Positions 16,667 through 25,225 of a stretch of 64,000 bases of DNA are shown one piece after another (position 1 is the first letter of the stretch; each line of letters opens with the position of its first letter). This stretch comes from Chitinophagales bacterium (GTDB lineage: Bacteria > Bacteroidota > Bacteroidia > Chitinophagales > LD1). Under the pieces are notes generated by a model. The model was given only the letters and a program-made list of their open reading frames with translations, was not told the origin of the DNA and did not search any database. Location: contig JAHCHW010000012.1 of NCBI GenBank assembly GCA_026129525.1, positions 62,001 to 126,000 of the forward strand, read 5' to 3'. A program made the translations under genes and the position numbers.

Positions 16667-17773
16667 CTACTCTTCTGCAAAAATCCCTTTCAATTTTGCA
16701 TCTAATTCCCCGCTTCGCAAGTCCTTAGCAATAATTTTTCCTTGCGGGTCAATTAAAAAGTTGGAAGGAATAAGAGTAACTCCATAGAGGCGGAAAGGGG
16801 AGTGCCCTCTGTTTTTGTCCACTATGCCATTATGCCACGCCATTTTATCATCACGTAAAGCATTCATCCATTTCTGTTTGTCAGTATCAGACGAAACGCC
16901 TAACACTTCAAAACCGTAATTTCTGTATTGTTCCCATGCTTCGGCAATAAACGGATTTTGGGCGCGGCATGGACCACACCATGAAGCCCAAAAGTCAATC
17001 AACAAATACTTTCCCCCAAACGATTTAGTAGAAATTTCTCTTCCGGCTGTATCACTCACAGAAAAGTGAATAATCGGACTTCCTATTTCAATGTTTTTAA
17101 TGGCACTTGCCTTTTCAAAAAGCAAACGGGCATACTTGCTTTGTTGCGCTTCAACCGTCAGTAATTTCATAAGGCTATCCCCTTTAGAAATGTTTCCCCC
17201 GTGTGAGAAATATCGGTATATGAGAAAAGCACTCACATGACTGTTGTTGTATGTGTTTGCTGTTTGCATTACTACGTTTCCATCTATTTTGGCAAGTTCG
17301 TTAAACCTGTTACGAACGTTGTTAAAGGTAACCGAGTCCATCCAATCAGGGCGCTTTCCTAAAACCATAGCACCAAGCGAGTCTCGTTCGTACATAAATG
17401 GCTTTACGGTATTTAAAAACTGATTATACAGAGCGGTTGATTCTCCTCCCGCTGTCATCAGCATATCAGGGAATGCCACATCGCCAGCAACATGCGTAGT
17501 GCCGGCTTCAAAGAAAAAATCAACTGACATTTCAAATTCATCAACCCGTATTGTTCCATGCGTAGGCGATGTAATGTTTCCAGAAAGGACAAACCTGCCG
17601 TTATCGGCAAACAACGAATCGGTATGCTTACCTGTTTCAAAATCCCTAACGTAAGTAAAGTAAACTTTACTGTTACCTGCTCCTGCAATATTCCCGACAA
17701 TAGTAAAAGGTTTCTGTTGTGCCGTTAGCACCTGAACAACCAATAGAAGTAAACAGGAGGATAAATACTTCAT
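16667..17773 (-). CDS. TlpA-like thioredoxin-fold lipoprotein/periplasmic protein with DUF4369-type N-terminus
   Basis: 368 residues. Signal peptide (1-18, LSSCLLLLVVQVLTA), a DUF4369-like beta domain (about 20-105), a helical middle and a C-terminal thioredoxin fold (about 228-366) with the redox pair C266-G-P-C269 in FWASWCGPCRAQNP and the cis-proline region GVTLIPSNFLID. Such proteins are abundant in Bacteroidota and act as periplasmic thiol-disulfide oxidoreductases, often with unknown clients. It lies 23 bases downstream of alkB on the same strand. Confidence 0.88.
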   Translation of the reverse strand: MKYLSSCLLLLVVQVLTAQQKPFTIVGNIAGAGNSKVYFTYVRDFETGKHTDSLFADNGRFVLSGNITSPTHGTIRVDEFEMSVDFFFEAGTTHVAGDVAFPDMLMTAGGESTALYNQFLNTVKPFMYERDSLGAMVLGKRPDWMDSVTFNNVRNRFNELAKIDGNVVMQTANTYNNSHVSAFLIYRYFSHGGNISKGDSLMKLLTVEAQQSKYARLLFEKASAIKNIEIGSPIIHFSVSDTAGREISTKSFGGKYLLIDFWASWCGPCRAQNPFIAEAWEQYRNYGFEVLGVSSDTDKQKWMNALRDDKMAWHNGIVDKNRGHSPFRLYGVTLIPSNFLIDPQGKIIAKDLRSGELDAKLKGIFAEE

Positions 17774-17796
17774 AACAAAAACGGTTGCAGATTAAC

Positions 17797-18867
17797 TTAT
17801 GCCAGCACTGCCCCCTCGGCAGTGGTTTTGTATTGGGCAATTGCTTTGTGCATTACCGCAAACCACAAAGGCGGAAAAAGCGAAAGCACCATCATACCCG
17901 GATACCCGGTGGGCATTTGCGGACTGTTATCGAAATGCCGCAGCACCTGATACTTGCGCGATGCCATATAGTGATGGTCGGAATGGCGGGTTAACTCAAA
18001 CAGCATAATTCTGCCAATAGGGTGGTTAGAGTTCCACGAGTGGGCAGGCATTACTTTTTCGTAATAGGCTCCGTCAATTTTTTTTCTGCGTAAGCCGTAA
18101 TGCTCAATGTAGTTAACGGTTTCCAGCATTAAAAATCCTACTGTAGCAGCAGCCGTAAACAGCAGCATTACTTTTACATTCCACACCAATGCAATGCCTA
18201 CCAACAAAGCAAGTTGATATATTTGAAACATGAGCATTTCGTTGTGAATGCTCCAAAAAGATTTCCCCGCTTTATTCAAACGCTCCTTTTCCAGGTGCCA
18301 TGCTGAAAACCAGCCGTTTACCACCGAGCGAACCCAAAACGTGTAAAGCCACTCTCCGTAACGCGAAGAAGCGGGATCTTCATCGGTAGAAACATTCTTA
18401 TGATGCCCGCGGTTGTGCTCAATAAAAAAGTGCATGTAAAGCGATGTAGCCAGTAATACTTTACTCATTAGCTGCTCGTACCATGTGTTGCGGTGCCCCA
18501 ATTCGTGCGCTACATTTATGCCCAGCACGGCACACGAAATTCCAAAAGCAAACACCATTCCTACCAATTCGTACCACATTAACGAACTATCGTTAACACG
18601 GTTAAGAAAATAGAACATAATAGCCAGTTGAAAGGGAACCACACTCCAAACAATAAGGTCGTATGCCTTGTCTTTTTTCGCTATCTCTTCTTCGGCTTTT
18701 TCCATGTTGCGTGTGGTACCGCCCATAAAAAGTTCGAGCAGCGGAATAAAACCGAATACATACAGCGGAGCAATAAACACCCACCATCCGCCCATTACCA
18801 AGCCCATCATTAAAATGGAAATACTCACATAAACTGAGCCGTATTTGAGAAACCGCAATGCTGCCAT
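17797..18867 (-). CDS. alkB: AlkB-type membrane di-iron alkane/fatty-acid hydroxylase
   Basis: 356 residues with several membrane helices. It shows the histidine boxes of integral-membrane di-iron hydroxylases: HELGHR at 121-126, HNRGHHKNVST at 151-161 and RHSDHHYMASRKY near 300, plus the AlkB marker NYIEHYGL. AlkB oxidises terminal carbons of n-alkanes or related chains, taking electrons from rubredoxin and rubredoxin reductase; neither is encoded nearby. The substrate may be alkanes or other membrane lipids. A TAACTTCG element lies about 20 bases upstream of the ATG. Confidence 0.88.
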   Translation of the reverse strand: MAALRFLKYGSVYVSISILMMGLVMGGWWVFIAPLYVFGFIPLLELFMGGTTRNMEKAEEEIAKKDKAYDLIVWSVVPFQLAIMFYFLNRVNDSSLMWYELVGMVFAFGISCAVLGINVAHELGHRNTWYEQLMSKVLLATSLYMHFFIEHNRGHHKNVSTDEDPASSRYGEWLYTFWVRSVVNGWFSAWHLEKERLNKAGKSFWSIHNEMLMFQIYQLALLVGIALVWNVKVMLLFTAAATVGFLMLETVNYIEHYGLRRKKIDGAYYEKVMPAHSWNSNHPIGRIMLFELTRHSDHHYMASRKYQVLRHFDNSPQMPTGYPGMMVLSLFPPLWFAVMHKAIAQYKTTAEGAVLA

Positions 18868-18974
18868 AAGATTGCTTTTGTGTATCCCGAAGTTAAAACC
18901 ATTTAAGCAAAAACAAAAAGCGCAGCAGCCGGACGATTTTAAGTTATCTGACCGCTATAATTTTTAAGCATCGC

Positions 18975-19442
18975 TTATTTCAATTGCAGTTGGCTCAGCT
19001 TTACCTTTTGTTGGTATTGCACCGGAATAGGAAAGGTAAGCCCCAATGCTTTTACTTTTACATTGCCTTTTAGGGTAAGGGCAATTTCTTTATCGCGTAG
19101 TATATCGAACAATGCTGTAAGATTATTCAGCAAACCGGCTGAAGGATTGATGGAAACACCCACCGGTATTACAAAATCGCTTTTGCGCTTTACCAACACA
19201 TCGGTCTTTTGCCCTATGGTGCCTACTTGTTTTTCATCAAGCAGCACATCCATAGCTATATCCTGTACGCGGCAGCGAATGCCGTTGGGATTGTAAAACT
19301 TTACATCGGCAGCAAAACGAAAACCGGTGGTTCCTGCCCGTTCAAACTTTGGGTTCTCAATACTTCGGTAAACGGGCGGCAACACTTTGCACGAAGGCAG
19401 CAGCAGTAAAACAATGGCGAGTGCAAAAAGGCTGTGTTTCAT
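18975..19442 (-). CDS. LEA type 2 family lipoprotein
   Basis: 155 residues from the ATG at 19442. The N-terminus HSLFALAIVLLLLPSCKV is a lipoprotein signal with lipobox LPSC. The mature part resembles the LEA2/WHy beta-sandwich: FNPKFERAGTTGFRFAADVKFYNPNGIRC contains the typical YNPN of this fold. Such proteins are outer-membrane- or periplasm-facing with unclear function. An upstream ATG (19472) would overlap the preceding gene and place ten residues before the signal. It follows the neighbouring LEA2-like gene by 4 bases, so the two are an operon and probably related by duplication. Confidence 0.75.
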   Translation of the reverse strand: MKHSLFALAIVLLLLPSCKVLPPVYRSIENPKFERAGTTGFRFAADVKFYNPNGIRCRVQDIAMDVLLDEKQVGTIGQKTDVLVKRKSDFVIPVGVSINPSAGLLNNLTALFDILRDKEIALTLKGNVKVKALGLTFPIPVQYQQKVKLSQLQLK

Positions 19443-19446
19443 GCTA

Positions 19447-19902
19447 CTAATTGAGGGGCACCGTTTCATCAAAATCCACCACTATGCTTCCGCCACCCGT
19501 AAAGTTATGGTAGGTAATTTCTCCGGTTACGTTAAGGTTCAGCGTATTGCCGTCAAACAACGAATCGGCTGCCACTATGCGGGCAAATGCTTCTTCATCA
19601 AACCTTATTGAAACAGGAAAAGAAGTTTCTTTTCTTCCCGGAATGCCCTGCATGGGTTGTTGCTTAATAATGGAAACCAACTCACCGTTAAGGCGAAATT
19701 CTTCGTGAAGATTTTCAATAGTTGACGAAAGAATGTTCGGATTGTAAATGGTAATGGTTGATTGCAGTTCGTACCCCGAAGCCGAAATGCGGTGTAAAGC
19801 AAAGCCACTTTGCGCTTGCAGTTGAAGCGGATTACGGTTAAGCATTATTAAACCCAACCCGAGCAAAGCCACTATCAGTATTCCGGTACCACCCTTGAAC
19901 AT
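19447..19902 (-). CDS. membrane-anchored LEA2-like protein
   Basis: 151 residues from the ATG at 19902: a short N-terminus, one membrane helix (about 5-23, GTGILIVALLGLGLIML) and a beta-sandwich domain with ITIYNPNILSSTIENLHEEF, the LEA2-type YNPN signature. The frame can be extended to a TTG at 19965, but a perfect TACATTTG -7 element lies 5 bases before the ATG at 19902, inside that extension, so the shorter form is favoured. Together with the next gene it forms a two-gene operon of LEA2-like envelope proteins. Function is unknown. Confidence 0.65.
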   Translation of the reverse strand: MFKGGTGILIVALLGLGLIMLNRNPLQLQAQSGFALHRISASGYELQSTITIYNPNILSSTIENLHEEFRLNGELVSIIKQQPMQGIPGRKETSFPVSIRFDEEAFARIVAADSLFDGNTLNLNVTGEITYHNFTGGGSIVVDFDETVPLN

Positions 19903-19907
19903 ACGGG

Positions 19908-19915
19908 CAAATGTA
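19908..19915 (-). promoter_or_regulatory. -7 element 5 bases before the LEA2-like start
   Basis: TACATTTG on the minus strand, an exact TAnnTTTG match, followed by CCCGT and the ATG. It predicts a leaderless mRNA and decides the start codon. Confidence 0.45.
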
Positions 19916-20003
19916 GAGGTGTTTTTCACATACCGATACAACTTATTCACAGCCGTAACCACCAAATGCCAATTCGCATATTTTCACATTAAACAGACAT
20001 TGC

Positions 20004-20555
20004 TTGAAAATTATCGGCATTACCGGAACATTAGGCGCAGGGAAAGGAACCATAGTTGATTACCTTACCAAACATCATGGCTTTCTGCATTTTTCAGTGC
20101 GCGGTTATCTCACAAAAATTATTGAACAGCGCGGTATGGAGTTAAACCGCGATTCGCTGGTGGCAGTAGCGAATGAATTGCGCGAAAAAAACACGCCCAG
20201 TTTTATTGCCGAAGAGCTATTCCGCGAAGCGCAGCAGGCCGGCAAAGATTGTATTATTGAAAGCATACGCACCGTAGGTGAAATAAATGCCCTTCGCAAG
20301 CAGGGTAATTTTTATTTGTTTGCCGTTAATGCCGACCAAAAGTTGCGTTATACCCGCATAGTAGAGCGCGCTTCGGCTACCGATAAAATAAACTTCGAAA
20401 CCTTTGCCGAAAACGAAGCCCGCGAAATGAACTCCACCGACCCTAACAAGCAAAACTTAGATGCTTGTATGAAGCTGGCTGATTTCACTTTTACCAACAA
20501 CGGCTCGTTCGATGAACTTTACCGGCAGGTGGACGAAGCATTACAAACTATCTGA
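20004..20555 (+). CDS. P-loop nucleotide/nucleoside monophosphate kinase
   Basis: 183 residues from a TTG start that places the P-loop at the N-terminus (IGITGTLGAGKGTIV; Walker A GTLGAGKGT at 7-15). The fold is that of small nucleotide kinases of the dephospho-CoA kinase or dNMP kinase type, with a lid region around RYTRIVERAS. The dCMP deaminase gene follows after 23 bases, so a role in deoxynucleotide supply is inferred; the exact substrate cannot be told. Annotation pipelines may call it an AAA family ATPase or dephospho-CoA kinase-like protein. Confidence 0.72.
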   Translation: MKIIGITGTLGAGKGTIVDYLTKHHGFLHFSVRGYLTKIIEQRGMELNRDSLVAVANELREKNTPSFIAEELFREAQQAGKDCIIESIRTVGEINALRKQGNFYLFAVNADQKLRYTRIVERASATDKINFETFAENEAREMNSTDPNKQNLDACMKLADFTFTNNGSFDELYRQVDEALQTI

Positions 20556-20578
20556 TAACAAATAAACACACCAATAGT

Positions 20579-21070
20579 ATGAGCGAAACAAAAGAAGAAA
20601 AATACGTGCGCCCTACATGGGATGAATACTTTATGGAAGTAATGGATGCCATTAGCAAGCGCGCCACCTGCGGACGCGGGCGCAGCGGCTGTGTAATAGC
20701 GCGCAATAATCAACTGTTGGTTACAGGTTATGTTGGCTCGCCCATTGGTTTACCGCATTGCGATGATGTAGGGCACCAAATGAAAAAAGTAATACACGAA
20801 GACGGAACGGTTACCGAACACTGTGTACGCACCGTACATGCCGAGCAAAATGCTATTTGTCAGGCTGCCAAAAACGGAGTGGCGTTAGATGGTGCAACGC
20901 TTTACTGCCGCATGACCCCCTGCCGCGTTTGTGCCATGCTAATTATCAACTGCGGCATTAAGCGCGTAGTATGCCAACGTAAATACCATGCAGGTGGCGA
21001 AAGCGAACAAATGTTTAAACAAGCCGGAGTAAGCCTCGAGTTTTTTCACGAGGAAGTGCAGCAGTACTAA
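20579..21070 (+). CDS. dCMP deaminase (ComEB-like)
   Basis: 163 residues. Zinc-dependent cytidine/deoxycytidylate deaminase fold: H87-A-E89 in VHAEQNAICQ and C115/C118 in TPCRVCAM bind the catalytic zinc. The N-terminal CGRGRSGCV and the GYVGSPIGLPHCDD segment are family features of dCMP deaminases, which make dUMP for thymidylate synthesis. It is cotranscribed with the upstream kinase. Its last 4 bases overlap the end of the convergent lipoprotein gene. Confidence 0.92.
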   Translation: MSETKEEKYVRPTWDEYFMEVMDAISKRATCGRGRSGCVIARNNQLLVTGYVGSPIGLPHCDDVGHQMKKVIHEDGTVTEHCVRTVHAEQNAICQAAKNGVALDGATLYCRMTPCRVCAMLIINCGIKRVVCQRKYHAGGESEQMFKQAGVSLEFFHEEVQQY

Positions 21071-21531
21071 ATCCTTTCAATTATCAGTTTAGTGTAGGTG
21101 CTGTCCATACTTGGAATGGTATCCAAAAACTTTACGTGATTATTTTCGGAAGTAAGTTCGTATTTTTTAATGGTGGTTTTCTTAATATCGAAAATGCCAT
21201 CGGCAAAACTATCCACCTGCAAAAGAATTTGATTGTACTTGGTTATTTCCCAGTTACCAATGGTTACTTTCTGAAAAGTGTTGTTTACCAAGTAGTACCC
21301 TATTACGGCATCGGGCTCAAAATCCAATTTGTACACACAGCAATTTCCGGTTGATGTAAACCCCGGGAAGTAAACAGGCATTTGGTTTTGTTGCATAGTA
21401 TCAAAATACAACTCATTCAGTTTCCAAAAACCCTTTATAAAAGCATCTTCCTGAATTTTACTGCACGATGATGCCGACAGAAAAACAACAAAGAAGACTG
21501 CAATAAGTGTTGCGGTTTTTATAGTATTCAT
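21067..21531 (-). CDS. hypothetical lipoprotein
   Basis: 154 residues; no family recognised. The N-terminus (KTATLIAVFFVVFLSASSCSK) is a lipoprotein signal with lipobox SASSC. The mature sequence has an FWKLNELYFDTM opening and alternating beta strands, like small lipocalin- or DUF-type lipoproteins of Bacteroidota. It ends 4 bases inside the opposite dCMP deaminase gene and starts 6 bases downstream of the nitronate monooxygenase stop, so it may be the last gene of that transcript. Confidence 0.7.
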   Translation of the reverse strand: MNTIKTATLIAVFFVVFLSASSCSKIQEDAFIKGFWKLNELYFDTMQQNQMPVYFPGFTSTGNCCVYKLDFEPDAVIGYYLVNNTFQKVTIGNWEITKYNQILLQVDSFADGIFDIKKTTIKKYELTSENNHVKFLDTIPSMDSTYTKLIIERI

Positions 21532-21537
21532 AGTGTG

Positions 21538-22536
21538 TTATACATTTTCGGTGGCAGTGGGGGCTTGCACCGCTGCGGTGCTTCCTACGCCTACCAACTC
21601 TTCTACAATTTGTTTTACCGGACGAATGGAATGCACATACTCAATAGACGGACCCGCGCACCACATGGTTTGGTAAGTTGCGCTGAAAGCTGCTTTTTCT
21701 AAAGCCTTCATACCCTTGTAGTAGGTAACCATCTTGGTCCACTTCTTAATTTTTTTGTTGCTGTTTAAAAAGCGTTCTACCCAGTTTTGCTCGGTGCCAA
21801 TCTTCTTTACATAATCGGTATTTATTACCGTGCAGGGGGTTCCCGAAAGTTTGGTGGTCATTACCACATCTTTGGCACCATAGTTTACACAAGCCATTTT
21901 GTAATCGTGCGAAACGGGCGACTCATTGCTGGCAATAAACGGGCTGCCCACCGAAACGCCACAAGCTCCGTAGCTCAGCATTTTATTCATCTGCTCGGCA
22001 TTGCCCACACCGCCTGCCGAAATAATGGGAAGATGCGTATGCTTTACCAAAGTAGTAATCAACTCGCGCGGAGAAATTTTTCCGGCATGTCCGCCCGCTT
22101 CGTTGTTTACGGCAATCAAAGCATCGGGCTGCATAGGCACTACTTTCATGGCGTACTCCAAATCAATAACATCGCAAAACACTTTTATGCCAAGCGGTTT
22201 ACAAGCCTTAATGGTAGCCTCTGGCGAACCAAGCGATGTAATGATAAACCCAACTTTATACTCTAAGCAGGTTTTCAGTTGTTCGTTCAACTTAATGTTC
22301 GACTTGTTGGTAATTAAATTTATACCAAAAGGTTTATCGGTAGTTGCTTTAATTTCTTCCAATGCTTTTCTGAATTCGGCATCGGTGCGGTAGTTGAGTG
22401 CGGGTATGGCGCCCGTAATACCTGCTTTACAGGCTTCAATCACCATTTTCGCGTTGCTCACCAAAAACATAGGTGCCATAATAACGGGATAGTCAATGTT
22501 CAGCATGCGTGTTAACGCGGTATCAATTTTTGGCAT
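21538..22536 (-). CDS. nitronate monooxygenase / NPD-family flavoprotein
   Basis: 332 residues. FMN-binding TIM barrel: YPVIMAPMFLVSN at the N-terminus, VNNEAGGHAGKI with the family AGGH motif, and PIISAGGVGNAEQM with the phosphate-binding loop, then GVSVGSPF. The family oxidises alkyl nitronates or reduces nitro compounds and quinones; related enoyl-ACP reductase (FabK) shares the fold but the gene context gives no support for it. Substrate is unknown. Confidence 0.85.
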   Translation of the reverse strand: MPKIDTALTRMLNIDYPVIMAPMFLVSNAKMVIEACKAGITGAIPALNYRTDAEFRKALEEIKATTDKPFGINLITNKSNIKLNEQLKTCLEYKVGFIITSLGSPEATIKACKPLGIKVFCDVIDLEYAMKVVPMQPDALIAVNNEAGGHAGKISPRELITTLVKHTHLPIISAGGVGNAEQMNKMLSYGACGVSVGSPFIASNESPVSHDYKMACVNYGAKDVVMTTKLSGTPCTVINTDYVKKIGTEQNWVERFLNSNKKIKKWTKMVTYYKGMKALEKAAFSATYQTMWCAGPSIEYVHSIRPVKQIVEELVGVGSTAAVQAPTATENV

Positions 22537-22591
22537 TTACTTGTTTTTAGTTGCTATAAACATAATAAAGGGAAACGATTCTGCCTGCGGT

Positions 22592-23173
22592 TTAGTGCAT
22601 CCGGTCGCCACGTAATTCTAACTTTTTCATTATTGAGGCTTCATATTCCAACCATTCGTCCCATCGGTTCATTACTTTTTCTTTTCCGCTTAAATCGCAA
22701 GCCATATCTAAAAACAGGCGGTAATGTCCGGCTTCGCTAACCATCAGGTTTTTGTAAAAGTTTTTCAACTCCTCATCGGCAATATTTTTCGAAAGCAACC
22801 TGAAACGTTCGCAACTGCGCGCCTCTATCAAGGCAGCAAACAAAAGTTTTTCGGTAAGTGAATCTTTTCGTGAGCCGCCTTTTCGGATAAACTTTTGCAG
22901 TTCGTTCACATACTCATCTTTTCGTTGCAAACCCAATTTTAACCCGCGCTTTTTTAAATGTACCAACACCAGTTCAAAGTGCCCCCATTCTTCTTTTACA
23001 ATGGGCGAAAGCGATTCAATTACATTTTCAAAGTCGGGATAATTTTGAATAAGCGAAATGGAAGTGGAAGCCGCCTTTTGTTCGCAATAGGCGTGGTCGG
23101 TTAAAATTTCCTGAATTGATTTTCCCGCCAAATCAGCCCAACGCGGGTCGGTAGGCAGTTTAAGTCCGAGCAT
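22592..23173 (-). CDS. miaE: tRNA-(2-methylthio-N6-isopentenyladenosine-37) hydroxylase MiaE
   Basis: 193 residues, the usual length. MiaE is a non-heme di-iron oxygenase that hydroxylates ms2i6A37 in tRNA to ms2io6A. The ferritin-like four-helix pattern is seen with iron ligands in KEEWGHFELV, IEARSCERF and SEAGHYRLF. An exact -7 element (TACCTTTG) lies 17 bases upstream of the ATG. Its presence predicts that this organism also has miaA and miaB, outside the window. Confidence 0.92.
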   Translation of the reverse strand: MLGLKLPTDPRWADLAGKSIQEILTDHAYCEQKAASTSISLIQNYPDFENVIESLSPIVKEEWGHFELVLVHLKKRGLKLGLQRKDEYVNELQKFIRKGGSRKDSLTEKLLFAALIEARSCERFRLLSKNIADEELKNFYKNLMVSEAGHYRLFLDMACDLSGKEKVMNRWDEWLEYEASIMKKLELRGDRMH

Positions 23174-23190
23174 TTAGTTTTTTTGAGCGG

Positions 23191-23198
23191 CAAAGGTA
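23191..23198 (-). promoter_or_regulatory. -7 element for miaE
   Basis: TACCTTTG on the minus strand, an exact TAnnTTTG match 17 bases before the ATG. Confidence 0.45.
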
Positions 23199-23272
23199 AA
23201 AATTGCACGAAGGGTGCTGCATGTGCAGAAAAACTTTGCCAGCAAAACGGATAATAAAACACCATTTACTTC

Positions 23273-23557
23273 TCAAATTCCCTTTAACTCGGGCAGCACT
23301 TTCTCTACCCAATTGCCGTACCTCAATGTTTTCATTACAAGAATAACATCTCCGGTTCGCTTCATCCGGGTAATTTCTAAAGTTCCTATGCTGCCGGACT
23401 TAGTAAAATGCCAATGGATGTTCTCCTGCAGTATTTTAAAAAGTTTGAACAGTTAACTTAAGACCGCATTTACAACAGCAGACTCAATCAACTTTTCGGT
23501 ATAGTTTGCCTGCATCTGCACCTCTTTTCTGAAGTGTCCTTTTCCGCTTATAGTTGC
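23273..23557 (-). pseudogene. candidate degenerate ORF in the 440-base miaE-carboxylase gap
   Basis: The gap 23174-23615 holds no intact gene. On the minus strand one frame is open from 23557 to a stop at 23273-23275 except for a single TAA at 23453-23455. The two halves look protein-like: KGHFRKEVQMQANYTEKLIE before the stop, and QENIHWHFTKSGSIGTLEIT plus VMKTLRYGNWVEKVLPELKG after it. An ATG at 23515 and GTG at 23521 could start the first half. It may be a recently broken small gene, or two short ORFs; no family was recognised. Confidence 0.3.
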
Positions 23558-23615
23558 TTACTACTTGCATTTTCGCAAAACAACCTATATTGAATTTTGA
23601 AATTGAGATAAAACA

Positions 23616-25211
23616 ATGTCTGTTATTCAATCAAAAATAAACCGCCACTCCGAATCGTACCGCAGCAATTACGAAGCCATGCAGCAATTAGTGGGCGAGT
23701 TGGAGAAAAAGAAAACCGAAGCGCTGTTTCAGGGCGATGAAAAATACATAGCGCGTGTAAAAAAGAGCGGCAGGCTGCTTGCCCGCGAGCGCATTGAATT
23801 GATTTTGGATGAAGACTCTCCGTTTATGGAACTCCTCCCCTTTGCCGGTTGGGGAACCGATGGCTTTGGTACAGGAGGCACCATTGTGGTGGGTATTGGT
23901 TTTGTGAGCGGGAAAATGTGCGTTATTAACAGCAACGTAGGCACCATTAAAGGCGGAGCGGTTGATTATGCCACACTGCAAAAGGGGCTTCGCATCGGTG
24001 AAATTGCCTTGGAAAACGAACTGCCGGTCATTAACATGGTAGAGTCGGCAGGAGCCAATTTGCCCGACCAGGCAAAAATTTTCAATTACGGGGGCGCTAA
24101 TTTCAGAGAAATAACCAGGCGCTCACAAAAGAAAATCCCCACTATCTCTATTGTATTTGGTAACAGCACCGCTGGCGGAGCTTACATTCCCGGAATGAGC
24201 GATTATGTGATAATGGTAAAAAACGAAGCCAAGGTTTTTCTTGCCGGACCACCTTTAGTAAAAATGGCTACCAACGAAGTAACCGATGAAGAATCGCTCG
24301 GTGGTGCAAAAATGCACAGCACCCTGAGCGGAGTTGCCGATTACATGGCGGAAGATGAAAAACATGCTTTGCGCTTAGCGCGCGAAATAATGAGCTATCT
24401 GAAAACAAAAGATACAGACTACGAAGAAGATGATGTAAAAGAACCTGTGTACGTCAGCGAAGAAATTCTCGGTATTGTTTCAGCCGATGTGCGTGTTCCC
24501 TTCGACCAGCGCGAACTGATTGCCCGCATTGTGGATGGTTCGGAGTTTTCAGAGTTTAAACCCCTTTACGGCAGCACACTTATTACCGGTTATGCACGCA
24601 TTAACGGCTATCGCATTGGCATAATTGCCAACAATGGTGTGCTGTTTTCAGAGGCGGCAAACAAAGGCGCGCAGTTTATTCAGTTGTGCAATCAGAACGA
24701 CACTCCTCTCCTTTTCCTGCAAAACATTACCGGTTTTATGGTAGGCAGAAAGTACGAAGAAGAAGGAATCATAAAACACGGAGCTAAAATGATAAATGCC
24801 GTTAGCAACAGCACTGTGCCTGCCATTACCATTATTACCGGAGCAAGTTATGGTGCAGGTAATTACGCCATGTGTGGCAGGGCGTACAAGCCGCGCTTTC
24901 TGTTCACTTATCCCAATTCGAAAATTGCAGTAATGGGTCCCGACCAGTTAGCCGGTGTAATGCAAATTATAGGCAGAGCGGCAGCCGAAAAAGCCGGAAC
25001 CGCTTACGATGAAGAGCAGGGCAAACAAGTGGCACAATACATGGTAAAGGAAGCCGAAAAGCAAAGCAACGCCTGGTATGCATCGGGGCAGTTGTGGGAT
25101 GACGGAGTAATTGACCCGCGCGAAACCAGAAACTATTTAAAAATGTGTATGGATGTTATTCACCGAACCGAAGTAAAAGGCGCGGAAGGGTTCGGTGTTT
25201 TCAGAATGTAA
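23616..25211 (+). CDS. acyl-CoA carboxylase carboxyltransferase (beta) subunit
   Basis: 531 residues. Crotonase-like carboxyltransferase of the propionyl-/methylcrotonyl-CoA carboxylase beta class: RVKKSGRLLARERIELILD, the VESAGANLPDQ oxyanion region, FGNSTAGGAYIPGMSDY, and GASYGAGNYAMCGRAYKPRF in the second half. It moves the carboxyl group from biotin to an acyl-CoA. The MCC-like features (GANLPDQ and the Cys in NYAMCGR) suggest methylcrotonyl- or geranyl-CoA rather than propionyl-CoA, but this is inference. The biotin-carrying alpha subunit follows after 14 bases, so the two subunits form an operon. Confidence 0.9.
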   Translation: MSVIQSKINRHSESYRSNYEAMQQLVGELEKKKTEALFQGDEKYIARVKKSGRLLARERIELILDEDSPFMELLPFAGWGTDGFGTGGTIVVGIGFVSGKMCVINSNVGTIKGGAVDYATLQKGLRIGEIALENELPVINMVESAGANLPDQAKIFNYGGANFREITRRSQKKIPTISIVFGNSTAGGAYIPGMSDYVIMVKNEAKVFLAGPPLVKMATNEVTDEESLGGAKMHSTLSGVADYMAEDEKHALRLAREIMSYLKTKDTDYEEDDVKEPVYVSEEILGIVSADVRVPFDQRELIARIVDGSEFSEFKPLYGSTLITGYARINGYRIGIIANNGVLFSEAANKGAQFIQLCNQNDTPLLFLQNITGFMVGRKYEEEGIIKHGAKMINAVSNSTVPAITIITGASYGAGNYAMCGRAYKPRFLFTYPNSKIAVMGPDQLAGVMQIIGRAAAEKAGTAYDEEQGKQVAQYMVKEAEKQSNAWYASGQLWDDGVIDPRETRNYLKMCMDVIHRTEVKGAEGFGVFRM

Positions 25212-25225
25212 ATGAGCACAGAAAA

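Noticed and set aside
23214..23456. An 80-residue plus-strand ORF in the miaE-carboxylase gap
   Set aside because: Its composition looks random; the minus-strand frames of the same bases look more protein-like.
25145..25225. N-terminal extension of the biotin carboxylase subunit
   Set aside because: It lies inside the beta-subunit gene and its 27 residues do not fit the family; the ATG at 25226 opens with the conserved KKVLIANRGEIA.
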